A stretch of 64,000 nucleotides of DNA from Paucihalobacter ruber (GTDB lineage Bacteria > Bacteroidota > Bacteroidia > Flavobacteriales > Flavobacteriaceae). The notes below the pieces were generated by a model. The model had not been told where the DNA came from. It ran no database searches and worked only from the letters and a program-made list of their open reading frames with translations. The stretch covers positions 124,001-188,000 of the forward strand of contig NZ_VHIQ01000007.1 of NCBI RefSeq assembly GCF_006494535.1, in the 5' to 3' direction. Positions 34,456 to 44,383 of the stretch are shown piece by piece. The first letter of the stretch is position 1. The number at the start of each line of letters is the position of its first letter. The translations under genes were made by a program, and so were the position numbers.

Positions 34456-36549
34456 ATGAATGCAACAACCAACGAATCAGCAAACTTCTTTAACTCCAAA
34501 GTCCTAGGTCACCCATCAGGCTTATTTGTATTGTTTTTTACCGAAATGTGGGAGCGATTTTCATACTATGGTATGCGTGCTATTTTGGTACTCTTTTTAG
34601 TAAGTGCTGTTGGTTTAGGTGGCTGGGATTGGCCACGCGAACATGCCTTAGCATTATACGGTACCTATACCGCAATGGTCTATCTTACCCCAATTTTAGG
34701 GGGTTTTATTGCCGATAAATATTTGGGCTACACAAAAGCCGTGGTGATTGGTGCCATACTTATGACTTTGGGTCATGCTTCAATGGCACTAGAGTTTCAC
34801 TCTGCGTTCTTATACATTGGTCTAGGCTTTTTAATTGCCGGTAATGGGTTTTTTAAACCTAATATCACTTCTATTATTTCAGAGCTTTATAAAAATTACC
34901 CCGAAAAAAAGGATGGCGCTTACACCATCTTTTATATGGGTGTGAACGCTGGTGCTTTCCTCGGAATTTTACTTTGTGGCTATTTGGGTGAAAAGGTAGG
35001 TTGGAGCTATGGCTTTGGATTGGCCGGTATTTTTATGTTTTTTGGTATGTTGCAGTTTTATTTCGCTCAGAAAATTTTTGGCGATGTGGGCAAAAAGCCC
35101 TTAGCTGAGACTGAAGAATCCAAGCAAGCCTCCTTAGAATTTGCGGGCGATAAACTTAATCCGTTTTCCTTATTCGATAAAATTTTAATTATTGTGGTAA
35201 CCTTAATTGGTTTGATTTGGATTATCAATGATCCTGCCGCAAAAATAGGAGGAAGTAGTTTGTTGGTATTTAATGGCGAAGATTGGTCTAACCAAGTTAT
35301 TTTATTTGCACTTGGTTTATTTTTGCTATTGCTTATTTCAAGAATTGTGCGTTATCCGGCTGTCATCAGAGACCGAATGATAGCCATTGTCTTCTTTGCA
35401 ATTTTTACAGTTTGTTTTTGGGCTTCTTTTGAGCAAGCCGGTGGTTCTATGACCATTTTTGCTAAAGATTACACAAGCCGTATCATGTCTGGAAATTACG
35501 CTACTATTTTCTTAATTGTAAATGTGTTAATTACTGTTGTGCCCATCGCTATTATTACATGGGTGTTATTTTTGCTTTTCAGGCAAACCTATAAAAAGTA
35601 CTTGCTTTCTAACGTGATTTTGGGAACCAGTTTTGTAATTATTTGGGCCATTGTTATCTGGATGATAAACAGAGATATGAATTCAAGTGCTTTTATCATT
35701 AATTATCAAACCGTTGAAAAACCAGTGGTAGATGCCGCCACAGGGCTACAAAAAATAAACGAAGAAACCGGTCTGCCGCTCACCACTTTTGAAGTTGTAA
35801 CCGAATCTACTAAAGTTGAAGCTGTTGATAAATTGGTGAATAATGAAGTAACCATTATTGAGCCCATGGCACTTAATATTAATGATGAAGTGTTAATTGT
35901 TGATGTAGATAAACGTGGTAATTTCATTTTAATAGATGAAGAAAAAGCCGAAAAAATAAGAAGTGCCTTAAAGCCCGGTGAGGCGAGTACCGTGGTAAAG
36001 GCCTCAGTTAATCGTATTAAAGATAACGAAATAGAAATTCCTGCGACTTGGTTTTTGATCTTAAACTCTTTGTTTATTATTATTTTTGCACCACTTTTCT
36101 CAAAATGGTGGGAAAGTAAATACAACCCAAGTGGGGCTACCAAATACGGGTTGGGTCTTATTCTACTCGGACTCGGTTTTGCGGCACTCGCTTTTGGTTC
36201 TTTAGGTATTGAACAAGGCGCCAAAGTGGCTTCGGTAAGTATTATTTGGCTGGTTCTGGCATATTTATTCCACACTTTGGGAGAATTGTGTTTATCTCCT
36301 GTAGCGCTGTCTTATATAAGTAAATTAGTGCCGGGAAGAATGATTGCCATGATGTTTGGTATTTGGTATATAGCCATTGCCATTGGTAATAAAATAGCCG
36401 GTTCTATGGGTGGAAAAATTGACGCCATTACCGAACAGTACGATATGAGCACGTTTTTCTTAATATTTACTTTGATTCCCGCAGGTTTAGGACTCATTGC
36501 GATCTTATTAAATCCCGTTCTCAAAAAATTGATGCACGGTGTGAGATAA
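34456..36549 (+). CDS. POT-family peptide transporter with a ~115-residue insert
   Basis: A 697-residue paralogue of the preceding gene with the same EMWERFSYYGM start, GGFIADKYLGY and FYMGVNAGAF. Between two late helices (about residues 415-530, from NYQTVEKPVVDAA to IPATWFLIL) it has an additional soluble, beta-rich and acidic segment that the 464-residue neighbour lacks; by topology it should face the periplasm. The insert might recognise peptides or contact another protein. The tandem pair suggests division of labour on different peptides. Confidence 0.88.
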   Translation: MNATTNESANFFNSKVLGHPSGLFVLFFTEMWERFSYYGMRAILVLFLVSAVGLGGWDWPREHALALYGTYTAMVYLTPILGGFIADKYLGYTKAVVIGAILMTLGHASMALEFHSAFLYIGLGFLIAGNGFFKPNITSIISELYKNYPEKKDGAYTIFYMGVNAGAFLGILLCGYLGEKVGWSYGFGLAGIFMFFGMLQFYFAQKIFGDVGKKPLAETEESKQASLEFAGDKLNPFSLFDKILIIVVTLIGLIWIINDPAAKIGGSSLLVFNGEDWSNQVILFALGLFLLLLISRIVRYPAVIRDRMIAIVFFAIFTVCFWASFEQAGGSMTIFAKDYTSRIMSGNYATIFLIVNVLITVVPIAIITWVLFLLFRQTYKKYLLSNVILGTSFVIIWAIVIWMINRDMNSSAFIINYQTVEKPVVDAATGLQKINEETGLPLTTFEVVTESTKVEAVDKLVNNEVTIIEPMALNINDEVLIVDVDKRGNFILIDEEKAEKIRSALKPGEASTVVKASVNRIKDNEIEIPATWFLILNSLFIIIFAPLFSKWWESKYNPSGATKYGLGLILLGLGFAALAFGSLGIEQGAKVASVSIIWLVLAYLFHTLGELCLSPVALSYISKLVPGRMIAMMFGIWYIAIAIGNKIAGSMGGKIDAITEQYDMSTFFLIFTLIPAGLGLIAILLNPVLKKLMHGVR

Positions 36550-36636
36550 CGATAAAATTGTTAAATTTAGCTTAGTTTTATGGCTTTTGGGCACGATTTA
36601 TGTAAGTTTACCCTATTGAATGCAACAAATCTAGTT

Positions 36637-36717
36637 ATGAAACGCCCATATAAAATCATTGACACACAGGAGTATGATTGCCCTAGGGAGTTCCATCTGA
36701 CCATTAAAAAACAATAA
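36637..36717 (+). CDS. Possible 26-residue small protein
   Basis: An ATG at 36637 opens a 26-codon frame (MKRPYKIIDTQEYDC... ending TIKKQ) that stops 10 bp before the thioredoxin-like gene. It is polar with one Cys. There is no recognisable family and no ribosome-binding evidence beyond position, so it may be a chance frame or a short leader. Confidence 0.25.
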   Translation: MKRPYKIIDTQEYDCPREFHLTIKKQ

Positions 36718-36727
36718 AAATAAACAG

Positions 36728-37279
36728 ATGAAAACAATAATTCATTTCATCCTACTGCTGCTAATAACCACAACAGTTGGGTTAGCCCAGCAAATCAACT
36801 GGGTGAGTTTCGAAGAGGCTTTAGAACTTCAAAAAAAGAGTCCTAAAAAAATCATGATGGATGTGTACACCGTTTGGTGTGGACCTTGTAAAATGCTTGA
36901 TAAGAACACCTTTGCAAATAAAGATGTGGCCGATTTTATAAACAAACATTATTACGCGGTAAAATTTAATGCTGAGGGTAACTCAACCGAGAAGTACATG
37001 GGTAAAACTTTTACCAACCCCAATTACGATGCGGCTAAGGCAAAAACAAGAAATGGTACACATCAGCTAACGATGTTTTTAAAGGTTAATGCTTTTCCAA
37101 CCATCGTCTTTTTTGATGAAAAAGGAGACTATATTACCCCGGTGAGAGGTTATCAAAGTCCGCAACAATTAGAGTTATATCTTAAGTTATTTCAAAGTAA
37201 CAAACACAAAGAAATGACGTCTCAGGAAGATTTTAATACCTATTATACCAATTTTAAGCCTTCATTCTCGGGAAAGTAA
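36728..37279 (+). CDS. Exported thioredoxin-fold protein
   Basis: A 183-residue protein with signal peptide (about 1-21, ending GLAQ) and a thioredoxin domain: active site VWCGPCKMLDKNTF (CGPC near residues 51-54), the cis-Pro region NAFPTIVFFDEKGD. A CGPC pair in the periplasm suggests disulfide reduction or transfer. The segment between the active site and the cis-Pro (about 80-115) is longer than in thioredoxin. It converges with the comEC gene with only 3 bp between the stops, so the two transcripts overlap at their ends. Confidence 0.85.
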   Translation: MKTIIHFILLLLITTTVGLAQQINWVSFEEALELQKKSPKKIMMDVYTVWCGPCKMLDKNTFANKDVADFINKHYYAVKFNAEGNSTEKYMGKTFTNPNYDAAKAKTRNGTHQLTMFLKVNAFPTIVFFDEKGDYITPVRGYQSPQQLELYLKLFQSNKHKEMTSQEDFNTYYTNFKPSFSGK

Positions 37280-37282
37280 AAG

Positions 37283-39310
37283 TTATTTATCAATGATATA
37301 AAATCCCATTTGACGTGTGCTGTGAAATGGGATTTCTTTTTGGTCGCAGGTGGCCTGCCAACGCTCTACATAACTCGCATAATTGCTCCCATCGGCTACT
37401 ATTTGTGGTGGGCCTAGCTCGTTAATCAATCTTGTTAGGTTTATTTTAGGTGAATCCCTTAAAATTACTACATCAGGTTTAAAGTTTACATTGTAAATAC
37501 CAAGACTGTCGACCACAAGAATTAATTTGTTTTCGTATTGCAAAACATTACCTAGCGGGGCGGTTTCAATGCTTTTAATTCTGTTGCCAACTTTATAATT
37601 TCTGAGGAGGTTTTGATTGGTGTCTAAACTGTCCGTATTGGAATAGAGTTGAAGATGCCTTCCTGTTTTAATTCCTATCATACTTTCGGCTGTTTTATGA
37701 AAGACAATCATTGCTGTGTTTTCTGTACTTTTTAGGGTGATGACATGAGCCAGCTGAAAAATCACAATAGAAGTCAGTGTCCAAACCAACCTTCGCGCGG
37801 TTTGTTTTTCAATCAAGCCAACCAACGTTGAAATTAAAATAAACAAAGCCACGAGCTCTAAAATACTTACTGGGATGTCTTTAATTAAAAAACTTTCGTA
37901 ACCTGCAATCCATTCAATAAATAGATTAAGCCCGGAAATAATATAGGAATAGAGGTTCACAATCCAGCTGTACATCACACCTAATGAGGCAAAAATCATA
38001 ATAAAGAAACCAAAACCTAAAATCACACCAAGAAAAGGAATAATTACCAGATTAGACAAAAAGAACAGCGACGGGAATTGATGAAAATAGTAAATGCTAA
38101 TGGGTAATACACTGGCCTGAGCAGCGATGGTGACCGTAAAAATCTCCCATATTTTTCTTGGTAACCAGAATTTTGGTGTTAGAAGTTTCACCAATACCGG
38201 CTGAATGCTTACGATGCCGATCACGGCTGTGTAACTCATTTGAAATCCTACTTCAAACAAAAAATTAGGTTTAAAAAGTAATAATATAAATGCCGAGACT
38301 GCCAAAGTGTTGTATATATTATTGGCGCGTTTTAGGTTAATAGCTATGGCAACCGCTGTAAACATGGTAACGGCGCGCACCACTGATGGTGATAAACCTG
38401 CTACAACGGCATAGCCCCAAAGCAACAGAATCAAAATGATTGTCTTTATGTAAATACCGTTTTTAAGATATTCGAAAGGTTTAAGTAACCAATTTAATAG
38501 GTATAAAATAATACCGATATGTAGTCCTGAAATTGCCAAAATATGGATGGCACCCGCCGATACAAAATTGTTTTGAATATCCTCACTAAGATCTTGGCGC
38601 TGTCCTAATAACATAGCTTTTACAACTGCCAGTTCATCACCCGCTAAGCCATAAAATTCTAACTGTTTAACGGTGTGATTTCTGAATTTTGCCGCATAGT
38701 ACGAAATAGATATTACGTGTTGATTGGTTTGTAGTATTTCGGAATATTTGGTATTGATTTGTGAGTACACGTATTGTCGCTCGAGGTAGGCCTTGTAATC
38801 AAATTGATGCGGATTTTTAACTCCAGGAAGGTTTTCGGGTTTGGTAGTAACGGCTATTATTTCGCCAACATGTAGTGCCTTTGCCAAACTATCCTGTGAA
38901 ATGTTGAGCAATAATTTTCCATGCACAGGTTCATCATCATAACTAATAACTTTGGCATAATACCTATCGTTGTAAATATTTGGTTTTAACACATCGCTTA
39001 TTTCTAAAAGAAATTTTGCGGATGTTTGGTTTTTAACATAATGGGTATAATGTGAATGATGAAGAATGGGTTGATGGAAATGATGTATTAAAACACCACC
39101 ACTAATCATTAATAACATTGTTGTTAACCCGAACCAAATGGTTTTATTCATTTGATATTTGCCAAGGTAATAAAGTATAAAAAACACAACCAGTAAACCC
39201 AGAAATGCATAAATAACCCAATCGATAACTAAATCGAGCCACTGATTTAAGGCGATACCCACGATCAAGCATAAGGAAAAAAGCACGATGGGAAACTTTA
39301 GTAACTTCAT
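37283..39310 (-). CDS. comEC: ComEC/Rec2 family membrane protein
   Basis: A 675-residue polytopic protein with the DUF4131-like N-terminal part, then the competence domain with LAISGLHIGIILYLLNW and about ten helices. The C-terminal ~150 residues resemble a degenerate metallo-beta-lactamase domain: I see no HxHxDH metal motif. ComEC forms the DNA channel across the inner membrane in natural transformation; in Bacteroidota a shortened form is common and its role is less clear. It is the last gene of a minus-strand series with the NlpC/P60 and lpxB genes. Confidence 0.85.
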   Translation of the reverse strand: MKLLKFPIVLFSLCLIVGIALNQWLDLVIDWVIYAFLGLLVVFFILYYLGKYQMNKTIWFGLTTMLLMISGGVLIHHFHQPILHHSHYTHYVKNQTSAKFLLEISDVLKPNIYNDRYYAKVISYDDEPVHGKLLLNISQDSLAKALHVGEIIAVTTKPENLPGVKNPHQFDYKAYLERQYVYSQINTKYSEILQTNQHVISISYYAAKFRNHTVKQLEFYGLAGDELAVVKAMLLGQRQDLSEDIQNNFVSAGAIHILAISGLHIGIILYLLNWLLKPFEYLKNGIYIKTIILILLLWGYAVVAGLSPSVVRAVTMFTAVAIAINLKRANNIYNTLAVSAFILLLFKPNFLFEVGFQMSYTAVIGIVSIQPVLVKLLTPKFWLPRKIWEIFTVTIAAQASVLPISIYYFHQFPSLFFLSNLVIIPFLGVILGFGFFIMIFASLGVMYSWIVNLYSYIISGLNLFIEWIAGYESFLIKDIPVSILELVALFILISTLVGLIEKQTARRLVWTLTSIVIFQLAHVITLKSTENTAMIVFHKTAESMIGIKTGRHLQLYSNTDSLDTNQNLLRNYKVGNRIKSIETAPLGNVLQYENKLILVVDSLGIYNVNFKPDVVILRDSPKINLTRLINELGPPQIVADGSNYASYVERWQATCDQKEIPFHSTRQMGFYIIDK

Positions 39311-39335
39311 AAGTCTAAGTTACTAAAAATAAGTA

Positions 39336-39857
39336 TTATAACAAACGCCTGGCTTGTACGTATGCAAAATACCAATAGCGCTCTGCCAACGATGAGGTAA
39401 TGACGCCTTGTGAAGTAGAAGAATGAATAAATTCGATATAACCTTGGCGTATGCCGGTAACTAAACCTACATGATTAATGTTACGGCTGTTTTTACGGGT
39501 GGCGAAAAAAACCAAATCGCCAGGTTTCACATCTTTAATATCAATCCATTCACCTTGTTGGGCTATGGCCGAAGTTGTTCTTGGTAAAGCTATTCCCTCA
39601 GTTTGAAACACCGTGTGTAACAAACCGGAGCAATCCATACCTCTTCTGGTAGTACCGCCATATTTGTATTTAACGCCTTCGTAGGTTTTGGCCTCTTTTA
39701 TAAGCGATAAGGCAACCGGACTAACAGCTTTGACATCTGTTTTAGTGGTTTTTGGTGTTTTTGATGTTGTTTTCTTAGCCGATTTACATGCAGTTAATGA
39801 AACCGATAACAGTATGAATAGCAGTAATTTAAAATGATTTTTAGGCAGTGTCAACAT
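39336..39857 (-). CDS. NlpC/P60 (C40) peptidoglycan peptidase, lipoprotein
   Basis: A 173-residue protein with a lipobox (SLTAC, lipidated Cys24), a Lys/Thr-rich linker, and an NlpC/P60 catalytic domain: nucleophile in GMDCSGLLHTVF, His in NHVGLVTG, and the GDLVFFAT segment. Such enzymes cleave D-Glu to diamino-acid bonds in peptidoglycan stem peptides. The lipid anchor places it in the envelope facing the murein. It lies 25 bp before comEC and 2 bp after lpxB. Confidence 0.9.
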   Translation of the reverse strand: MLTLPKNHFKLLLFILLSVSLTACKSAKKTTSKTPKTTKTDVKAVSPVALSLIKEAKTYEGVKYKYGGTTRRGMDCSGLLHTVFQTEGIALPRTTSAIAQQGEWIDIKDVKPGDLVFFATRKNSRNINHVGLVTGIRQGYIEFIHSSTSQGVITSSLAERYWYFAYVQARRLL

Positions 39858-39859
39858 AC

Positions 39860-40972
39860 TTATTGTAAACTTTTTACAATTAATTGAGCCGTTTTAGTAC
39901 TGGCACCTTTTCCTCCTAATATTTGTTCCAATTCAAAATATTCTAAAAACATTTGGTGGCGCTTGTCGGTATTTAAAATAGAATGTAGCTCGGTTGTGAG
40001 TTGTTTTTTGTTAAAGTCATTTTGAATGAGTTCTGTAACAACTTTCTTGTTCATAATTAAATTTACCAGCGATATATATTCTAAATTCACCAAACGTTTA
40101 CCAATTTGATAAGAGAGCCAATTGCCTTTATAGCATACTACTTCGGGTACTTTAAACAGAGCGGTCTCTAAAGTGGCAGTGCCTGATGTTACCAAGGCCG
40201 CATACGATACACTCAATAAGTCGTAGGTTTTATTAGACACAAATCCAACCTGACTATTTTTAAGGTACGGCGTGTAAAACTCATCGGTTTGTCCCGGTGC
40301 TCCGGCAATCACAAACTGATAATCTTTAAAGCTTTCGGTTATCGATAACATAACTGAGAGCATTTTCTTGATCTCCTGTTTTCGGCTACCGGGCAGCAAG
40401 GCAATGATTGGTTGGTTGGTTAAATGGTTGTCTTTTCTAAATTTGATTTCATCAACATTGGGTCTGTCTTGAATGGCATCAATTAGCGGATGCCCGACAA
40501 AATGAACAGGAAACTGGTGTTTGTCTTCGTAAAATGTTTTTTCAAAAGGCAATATCACGTACATTTGGTCTATATCGCGCTTAATAGATTTGATGCGATT
40601 TTCTTTCCAAGCCCAAATTTGCGGTGAAATGTAGTAATGTGTTTTAAAACCTTCGGCTTTTGCCCATTGAGCAATGCGAAGGTTAAAACCAGGATAGTCA
40701 ATAAAAATGATGACGTCGGGCTGGTAAGCCTTGATATCTTCTTTACAAAAACTGAGATTTTTAAAGATGGTTTTTAAATTTAGCAGTACTTCAGCAAAAC
40801 CCATAAAAGCGAGATCACGGTAGTGTTTAACCAGATGATCGCTAACGGCCTGCATTAAATCGCCTCCCCAAAATCTGAATTCAGCCTTAGGGTCTTCAAC
40901 CTTTAGGGCCTTCATTAAATTAGAACCGTGTAAATCGCCCGAGGCTTCGCCTGCTATGATGTAGTATTTCAC
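39860..40972 (-). CDS. lpxB: Lipid-A-disaccharide synthase
   Basis: A 370-residue GT-B glycosyltransferase: the N terminus IIAGEASGDLHGSNLMKAL is the LpxB signature, ALLPGSRKQEI is the nucleotide-binding segment and TSGTATLETALFKVPEVVCYKGN the UDP-sugar segment near the C terminus. It joins UDP-diacylglucosamine and lipid X to form the lipid A disaccharide at the inner membrane. It follows a small membrane protein gene and surE, and precedes the NlpC/P60 gene by 2 bp. Confidence 0.94.
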   Translation of the reverse strand: MKYYIIAGEASGDLHGSNLMKALKVEDPKAEFRFWGGDLMQAVSDHLVKHYRDLAFMGFAEVLLNLKTIFKNLSFCKEDIKAYQPDVIIFIDYPGFNLRIAQWAKAEGFKTHYYISPQIWAWKENRIKSIKRDIDQMYVILPFEKTFYEDKHQFPVHFVGHPLIDAIQDRPNVDEIKFRKDNHLTNQPIIALLPGSRKQEIKKMLSVMLSITESFKDYQFVIAGAPGQTDEFYTPYLKNSQVGFVSNKTYDLLSVSYAALVTSGTATLETALFKVPEVVCYKGNWLSYQIGKRLVNLEYISLVNLIMNKKVVTELIQNDFNKKQLTTELHSILNTDKRHQMFLEYFELEQILGGKGASTKTAQLIVKSLQ

Positions 40973-41001
40973 TTAAATATGCTATATGTATGATACAAAA
41001 G

Positions 41002-41295
41002 TCAGGATAAAAATTTTAATCCGAAAGTAATCAGCATAACAATTATTGTAAGAATTAAAACACCCATGGCCCGATGGTCTTGCCGTTTTTTGATGAACAC
41101 AAAAAAGGCACCAAGGTTAAGCAAAGCACCAATGGCAACCAATTTGCCAAATATATTTTCGGCAATGGCGTTTTTTACCACTTTTACATAATCGTCTGAA
41201 GCGCCAAAAATTTGAATGGCAAAAATCAACCCGAAAATATTGGCAATAAGTCCTACAAAAATCCCGATAAATATATCCTTATTTTTCTTAGTCAT
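41002..41295 (-). CDS. Small integral membrane protein
   Basis: A 97-residue protein with three predicted helices (about 9-31, 49-69 and 77-96) and a Lys-rich N terminus and loop (KKRQDHR). Its start overlaps the surE stop by 8 bp (ATGACTAA) and it is 29 bp from lpxB. No functional family recognised; the position suggests an envelope role. Confidence 0.75.
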   Translation of the reverse strand: MTKKNKDIFIGIFVGLIANIFGLIFAIQIFGASDDYVKVVKNAIAENIFGKLVAIGALLNLGAFFVFIKKRQDHRAMGVLILTIIVMLITFGLKFLS

Positions 41296-42064
41296 TCAAA
41301 TTCCAGGTGTTTAAGTCTTGAATAAAATGATGAGCCGTTAAATCGTATTGTACCGGGACTACCGAAATATAATTATTGGCAAGCGCCCATTCATCGGTAT
41401 CCTGACCGTGATCTTCATTAACAAAGGCCCCTGTAAGCCAGTAATATTCTCTACCCATTGGATTGGTGCGTTTGTCAAATTCTTCTTTCCAACTGGCTCT
41501 GGCTTGTCGGCAAACTTTAATGCCTTTAATGTCCTTTTCGGGCAGGTCAGGAATGTTTACATTGAGCACAAGGCCTTTTGGAATGCCTTCTTTTAATGCA
41601 TTTTCGGTAATGGTCTTCACAAAACTTTTACAAGCTTCAAATTTAGCACCCCAGCTGTAATTAAGCAACGAAAATCCTATGGCAGGCACACCTTCAATGC
41701 CTGCTTCAAGTGCTGCACTCATAGTACCCGAATAAATAACATTAATAGACGAATTAGAACCGTGGTTAATTCCAGAAACACAAATGTCAGGCTTTTTGCC
41801 CAATATTTCGTTCACTCCCAATTTTACACAATCGGCCGGTGTACCGCTGCAACTGTATTCGGTTTGTGGGCCATCGTCTATCTTCACCTTTTCTAAAAAC
41901 AGAGTAGAATTGATAGTGATGGCGTGGCCCATAGCACTTTGAGGACTGTCGGGCGCTACCACAACCACGTCGCCAATAGTGTTCATAACACTAATAAGTG
42001 TGCGTAATCCCGGTGCCGTAATGCCGTCGTCGTTGGTGACTAAAATAAGCGGTCTCTTTTTCAT
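41288..42064 (-). CDS. surE: 5'/3'-nucleotidase SurE
   Basis: A 258-residue SurE phosphatase: the metal motif TNDDG at residues 10-14, GSNSSINVIYSGTMSAALEA and the SGTPADCVKLG segment are all present. SurE hydrolyses nucleoside monophosphates and is linked to stationary-phase survival. I chose the ATG at 42064, directly before the RPLILVTNDDG strand; the frame continues upstream for 44 codons but without SurE similarity. It leads the minus-strand operon that ends with comEC and is divergent from the Prc-like protease. Confidence 0.93.
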   Translation of the reverse strand: MKKRPLILVTNDDGITAPGLRTLISVMNTIGDVVVVAPDSPQSAMGHAITINSTLFLEKVKIDDGPQTEYSCSGTPADCVKLGVNEILGKKPDICVSGINHGSNSSINVIYSGTMSAALEAGIEGVPAIGFSLLNYSWGAKFEACKSFVKTITENALKEGIPKGLVLNVNIPDLPEKDIKGIKVCRQARASWKEEFDKRTNPMGREYYWLTGAFVNEDHGQDTDEWALANNYISVVPVQYDLTAHHFIQDLNTWNLND

Positions 42065-42241
42065 TTTATATAATTTTTCTGCACTAAAATACATCATTCT
42101 GCCATGATAGCATACAACTTTTTGGTTTAACAAAATATTATATCGGCTCGTTAGTCGTGGCACGATTTTTTCTAGTATTTTAGTAGATATTTTCAAAATA
42201 GAACCAAATTGGTTAATATTGAAAACCCAAAGAAAAAAACT

Positions 42242-44380
42242 ATGATTAGATTACTGAAAAGAAATTACATACTGTTGCTTTTAGCATTGTTGTTAGCATT
42301 TGCATCGTGTAGTTTTACAACCAAAAACTTTAATGACCCCGATAAGGACAAGCTTCTTATTCAGCTGATAACTTATGTGTTAGAACAAGGTCATTTTAGT
42401 CCGAAAGATATCAACGACGATTTTTCAAGCAATGTTTTTGAATCTTATCTCATTCAATTAGACCCTTTCAAAAGATATTTTTATGAATCTGATATTAAAG
42501 AATTTAAAAAATATCAATATTTAATTGACGATCAAATCAAAACCTATGATTTAAGTTTCTTTAGTCTTACTCACGATCGTTTATTGCAACGTATTGCAGA
42601 ATCAAAAGTAATCTACGAAGAAGTTTTGTCTGAGCCGTTTAATTATGATTTAGATGAAGTCTTTAACACAGATTATGAAAATCTTGAATACGTCAAGAAT
42701 AAAAAACAAATGCGCGACAGATGGCGCCAGCAACTCAAGTTTTCAACTATAGCCAATTATGAAGATTTGATCAGCCAGCAAGAAAATGATAAAATTACCG
42801 AAGATGTAAAATCGCCAAGCCAACTTGAAGTCGAAAGCAGAAATTCTACACTCGAAAACCTTAATGAGCTTTACGAATTTATTAATGAGCGTCAGCGCAA
42901 AGATTGGTTTTCTGTTTATGTCAATGCAATTGTTGAAGAATTTGATCCACATACATTTTATTTTGCACCTGAAGATAAAGACCGTTTTGATGTGGCCATG
43001 TCAGGTAATTTTGAAGGTATTGGAGCAAGACTTCAAAAGAAATTAGATGCCGTAATTGTTAATGAAATTATTAGTGGTGGACCGGCCTGGAGACAAAATG
43101 AGCTGGAAGTTGGTGACAATATTATTCGTGTTCGTCAAGAAAAAGAAGACGAAGCCGTTAGTATTGCCGGTATGAGATTAGAGGATGCCATTAAATTTAT
43201 TAAAGGACCAAAAGGCACAAGAGTAACTTTAACCGTCAAAAAGGTTGATGGTACAGTTAAAGATATCACGATTACAAGAGATATTGTTGAATTGGAAGAA
43301 ACTTACGCCAAGTCGGCATTTTTAGAAAAAGATAACAAAAAATTCGGCGTAATTAATTTACCTAAATTTTATGTAGATTTCACTGACTACAAAAAACGAA
43401 ATGCAGCATCTGATGTTAAGCAAGAAATACTTCGTCTTAAAGAGCAAGGTGTTGGTGGTTTGGTTTTAGATTTGCGCAATAATGGCGGTGGATCTTTGCA
43501 AACAGTAGTAGATATTGCCGGATTGTTTATAAAAGAAGGTCCGGTGGTTCAGGTAAAGACCGCAGGTGAGCCAAAAGAAGTTTTGCGCGATAAAGACCGC
43601 TCTATCATTTGGGACGGCCCACTGGTGATTTTAGTAAACGAGCTTTCGGCATCTGCTTCCGAAATTTTAGCAGCAGCTATGCAGGATTACAAACGTGCCA
43701 TTGTTATTGGCAGTAAACAAACCTACGGTAAAGGAACCGTTCAAAATGTCTTGGATTTAAACCGAATGGTGAGACGCAGCGGAGAAGACGATATGGGCGC
43801 GCTCAAATTTACTACGCAAAAATTTTATCGCATTAACGGAGGTTCAACGCAGCTCGAAGGTGTTAAAAGCGATGTTATTGTTCCTGACAGATATAGTTAT
43901 ATTGATATAGGTGAAAAGGATCAAAATAATCCATTACCATGGGATAAAATTAGCCCGGTAAGTTATGATATTTGGGATGGTTATCTAGATTTTGAGAATA
44001 CCATAGAAAAAAGCGCCGCACGGATGGCAAGAAACGAACAGTTAAAGCTAATAGATGCCAACGCGCAATGGGTGAAGACTATACGAGATAAAAACGATTT
44101 TTCACTCAATTATCAGAAATACAAAGAAGAATTGAAACAAAACGAACTTGAAGCCAAGCGATTTGAGCAAATAACAGAATATAAAAATGATTTGGTTTTT
44201 ACATCTTTACCATATGAATTTGAATTAATGAGCCAAGATTCTATCTTAAAAGAAAAAAGAGAACGCTGGCACCAAAGTTTGAGCAAGGATGTTTATGTTG
44301 AAGAAGCTATTAATGTTTTGTTCGATTTAAAAATGGCCAATCCTGTTAAAACTAAACTCGCTTCGGCCGGAAAGGATTAA
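42242..44380 (+). CDS. prc: Carboxy-terminal processing peptidase (Tsp/Prc type), lipoprotein
   Basis: A 712-residue S41 protease. The N terminus has a lipobox (AFASC, Cys23). A DUF3340-like helical domain (about 35-235) precedes the PDZ domain (about 245-335), the S41 domain follows with LDLRNNGGGSL, the nucleophile region ELSASASEILAAAMQDY, and the catalytic Lys in GSKQTYGKGTVQ; a C-terminal helical domain (about 590-712) is typical of Tsp. It degrades or trims periplasmic proteins from their C termini. The ATG at 42242 was chosen because it directly precedes the signal sequence. Confidence 0.93.
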   Translation: MIRLLKRNYILLLLALLLAFASCSFTTKNFNDPDKDKLLIQLITYVLEQGHFSPKDINDDFSSNVFESYLIQLDPFKRYFYESDIKEFKKYQYLIDDQIKTYDLSFFSLTHDRLLQRIAESKVIYEEVLSEPFNYDLDEVFNTDYENLEYVKNKKQMRDRWRQQLKFSTIANYEDLISQQENDKITEDVKSPSQLEVESRNSTLENLNELYEFINERQRKDWFSVYVNAIVEEFDPHTFYFAPEDKDRFDVAMSGNFEGIGARLQKKLDAVIVNEIISGGPAWRQNELEVGDNIIRVRQEKEDEAVSIAGMRLEDAIKFIKGPKGTRVTLTVKKVDGTVKDITITRDIVELEETYAKSAFLEKDNKKFGVINLPKFYVDFTDYKKRNAASDVKQEILRLKEQGVGGLVLDLRNNGGGSLQTVVDIAGLFIKEGPVVQVKTAGEPKEVLRDKDRSIIWDGPLVILVNELSASASEILAAAMQDYKRAIVIGSKQTYGKGTVQNVLDLNRMVRRSGEDDMGALKFTTQKFYRINGGSTQLEGVKSDVIVPDRYSYIDIGEKDQNNPLPWDKISPVSYDIWDGYLDFENTIEKSAARMARNEQLKLIDANAQWVKTIRDKNDFSLNYQKYKEELKQNELEAKRFEQITEYKNDLVFTSLPYEFELMSQDSILKEKRERWHQSLSKDVYVEEAINVLFDLKMANPVKTKLASAGKD

Positions 44381-44383
44381 TAT

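Noticed and set aside
42065-42196. 44-codon upstream extension of SurE
   Set aside because: SurE proteins begin just before the NDDG strand; the extension is unlike the family and would use up the divergent promoter region.
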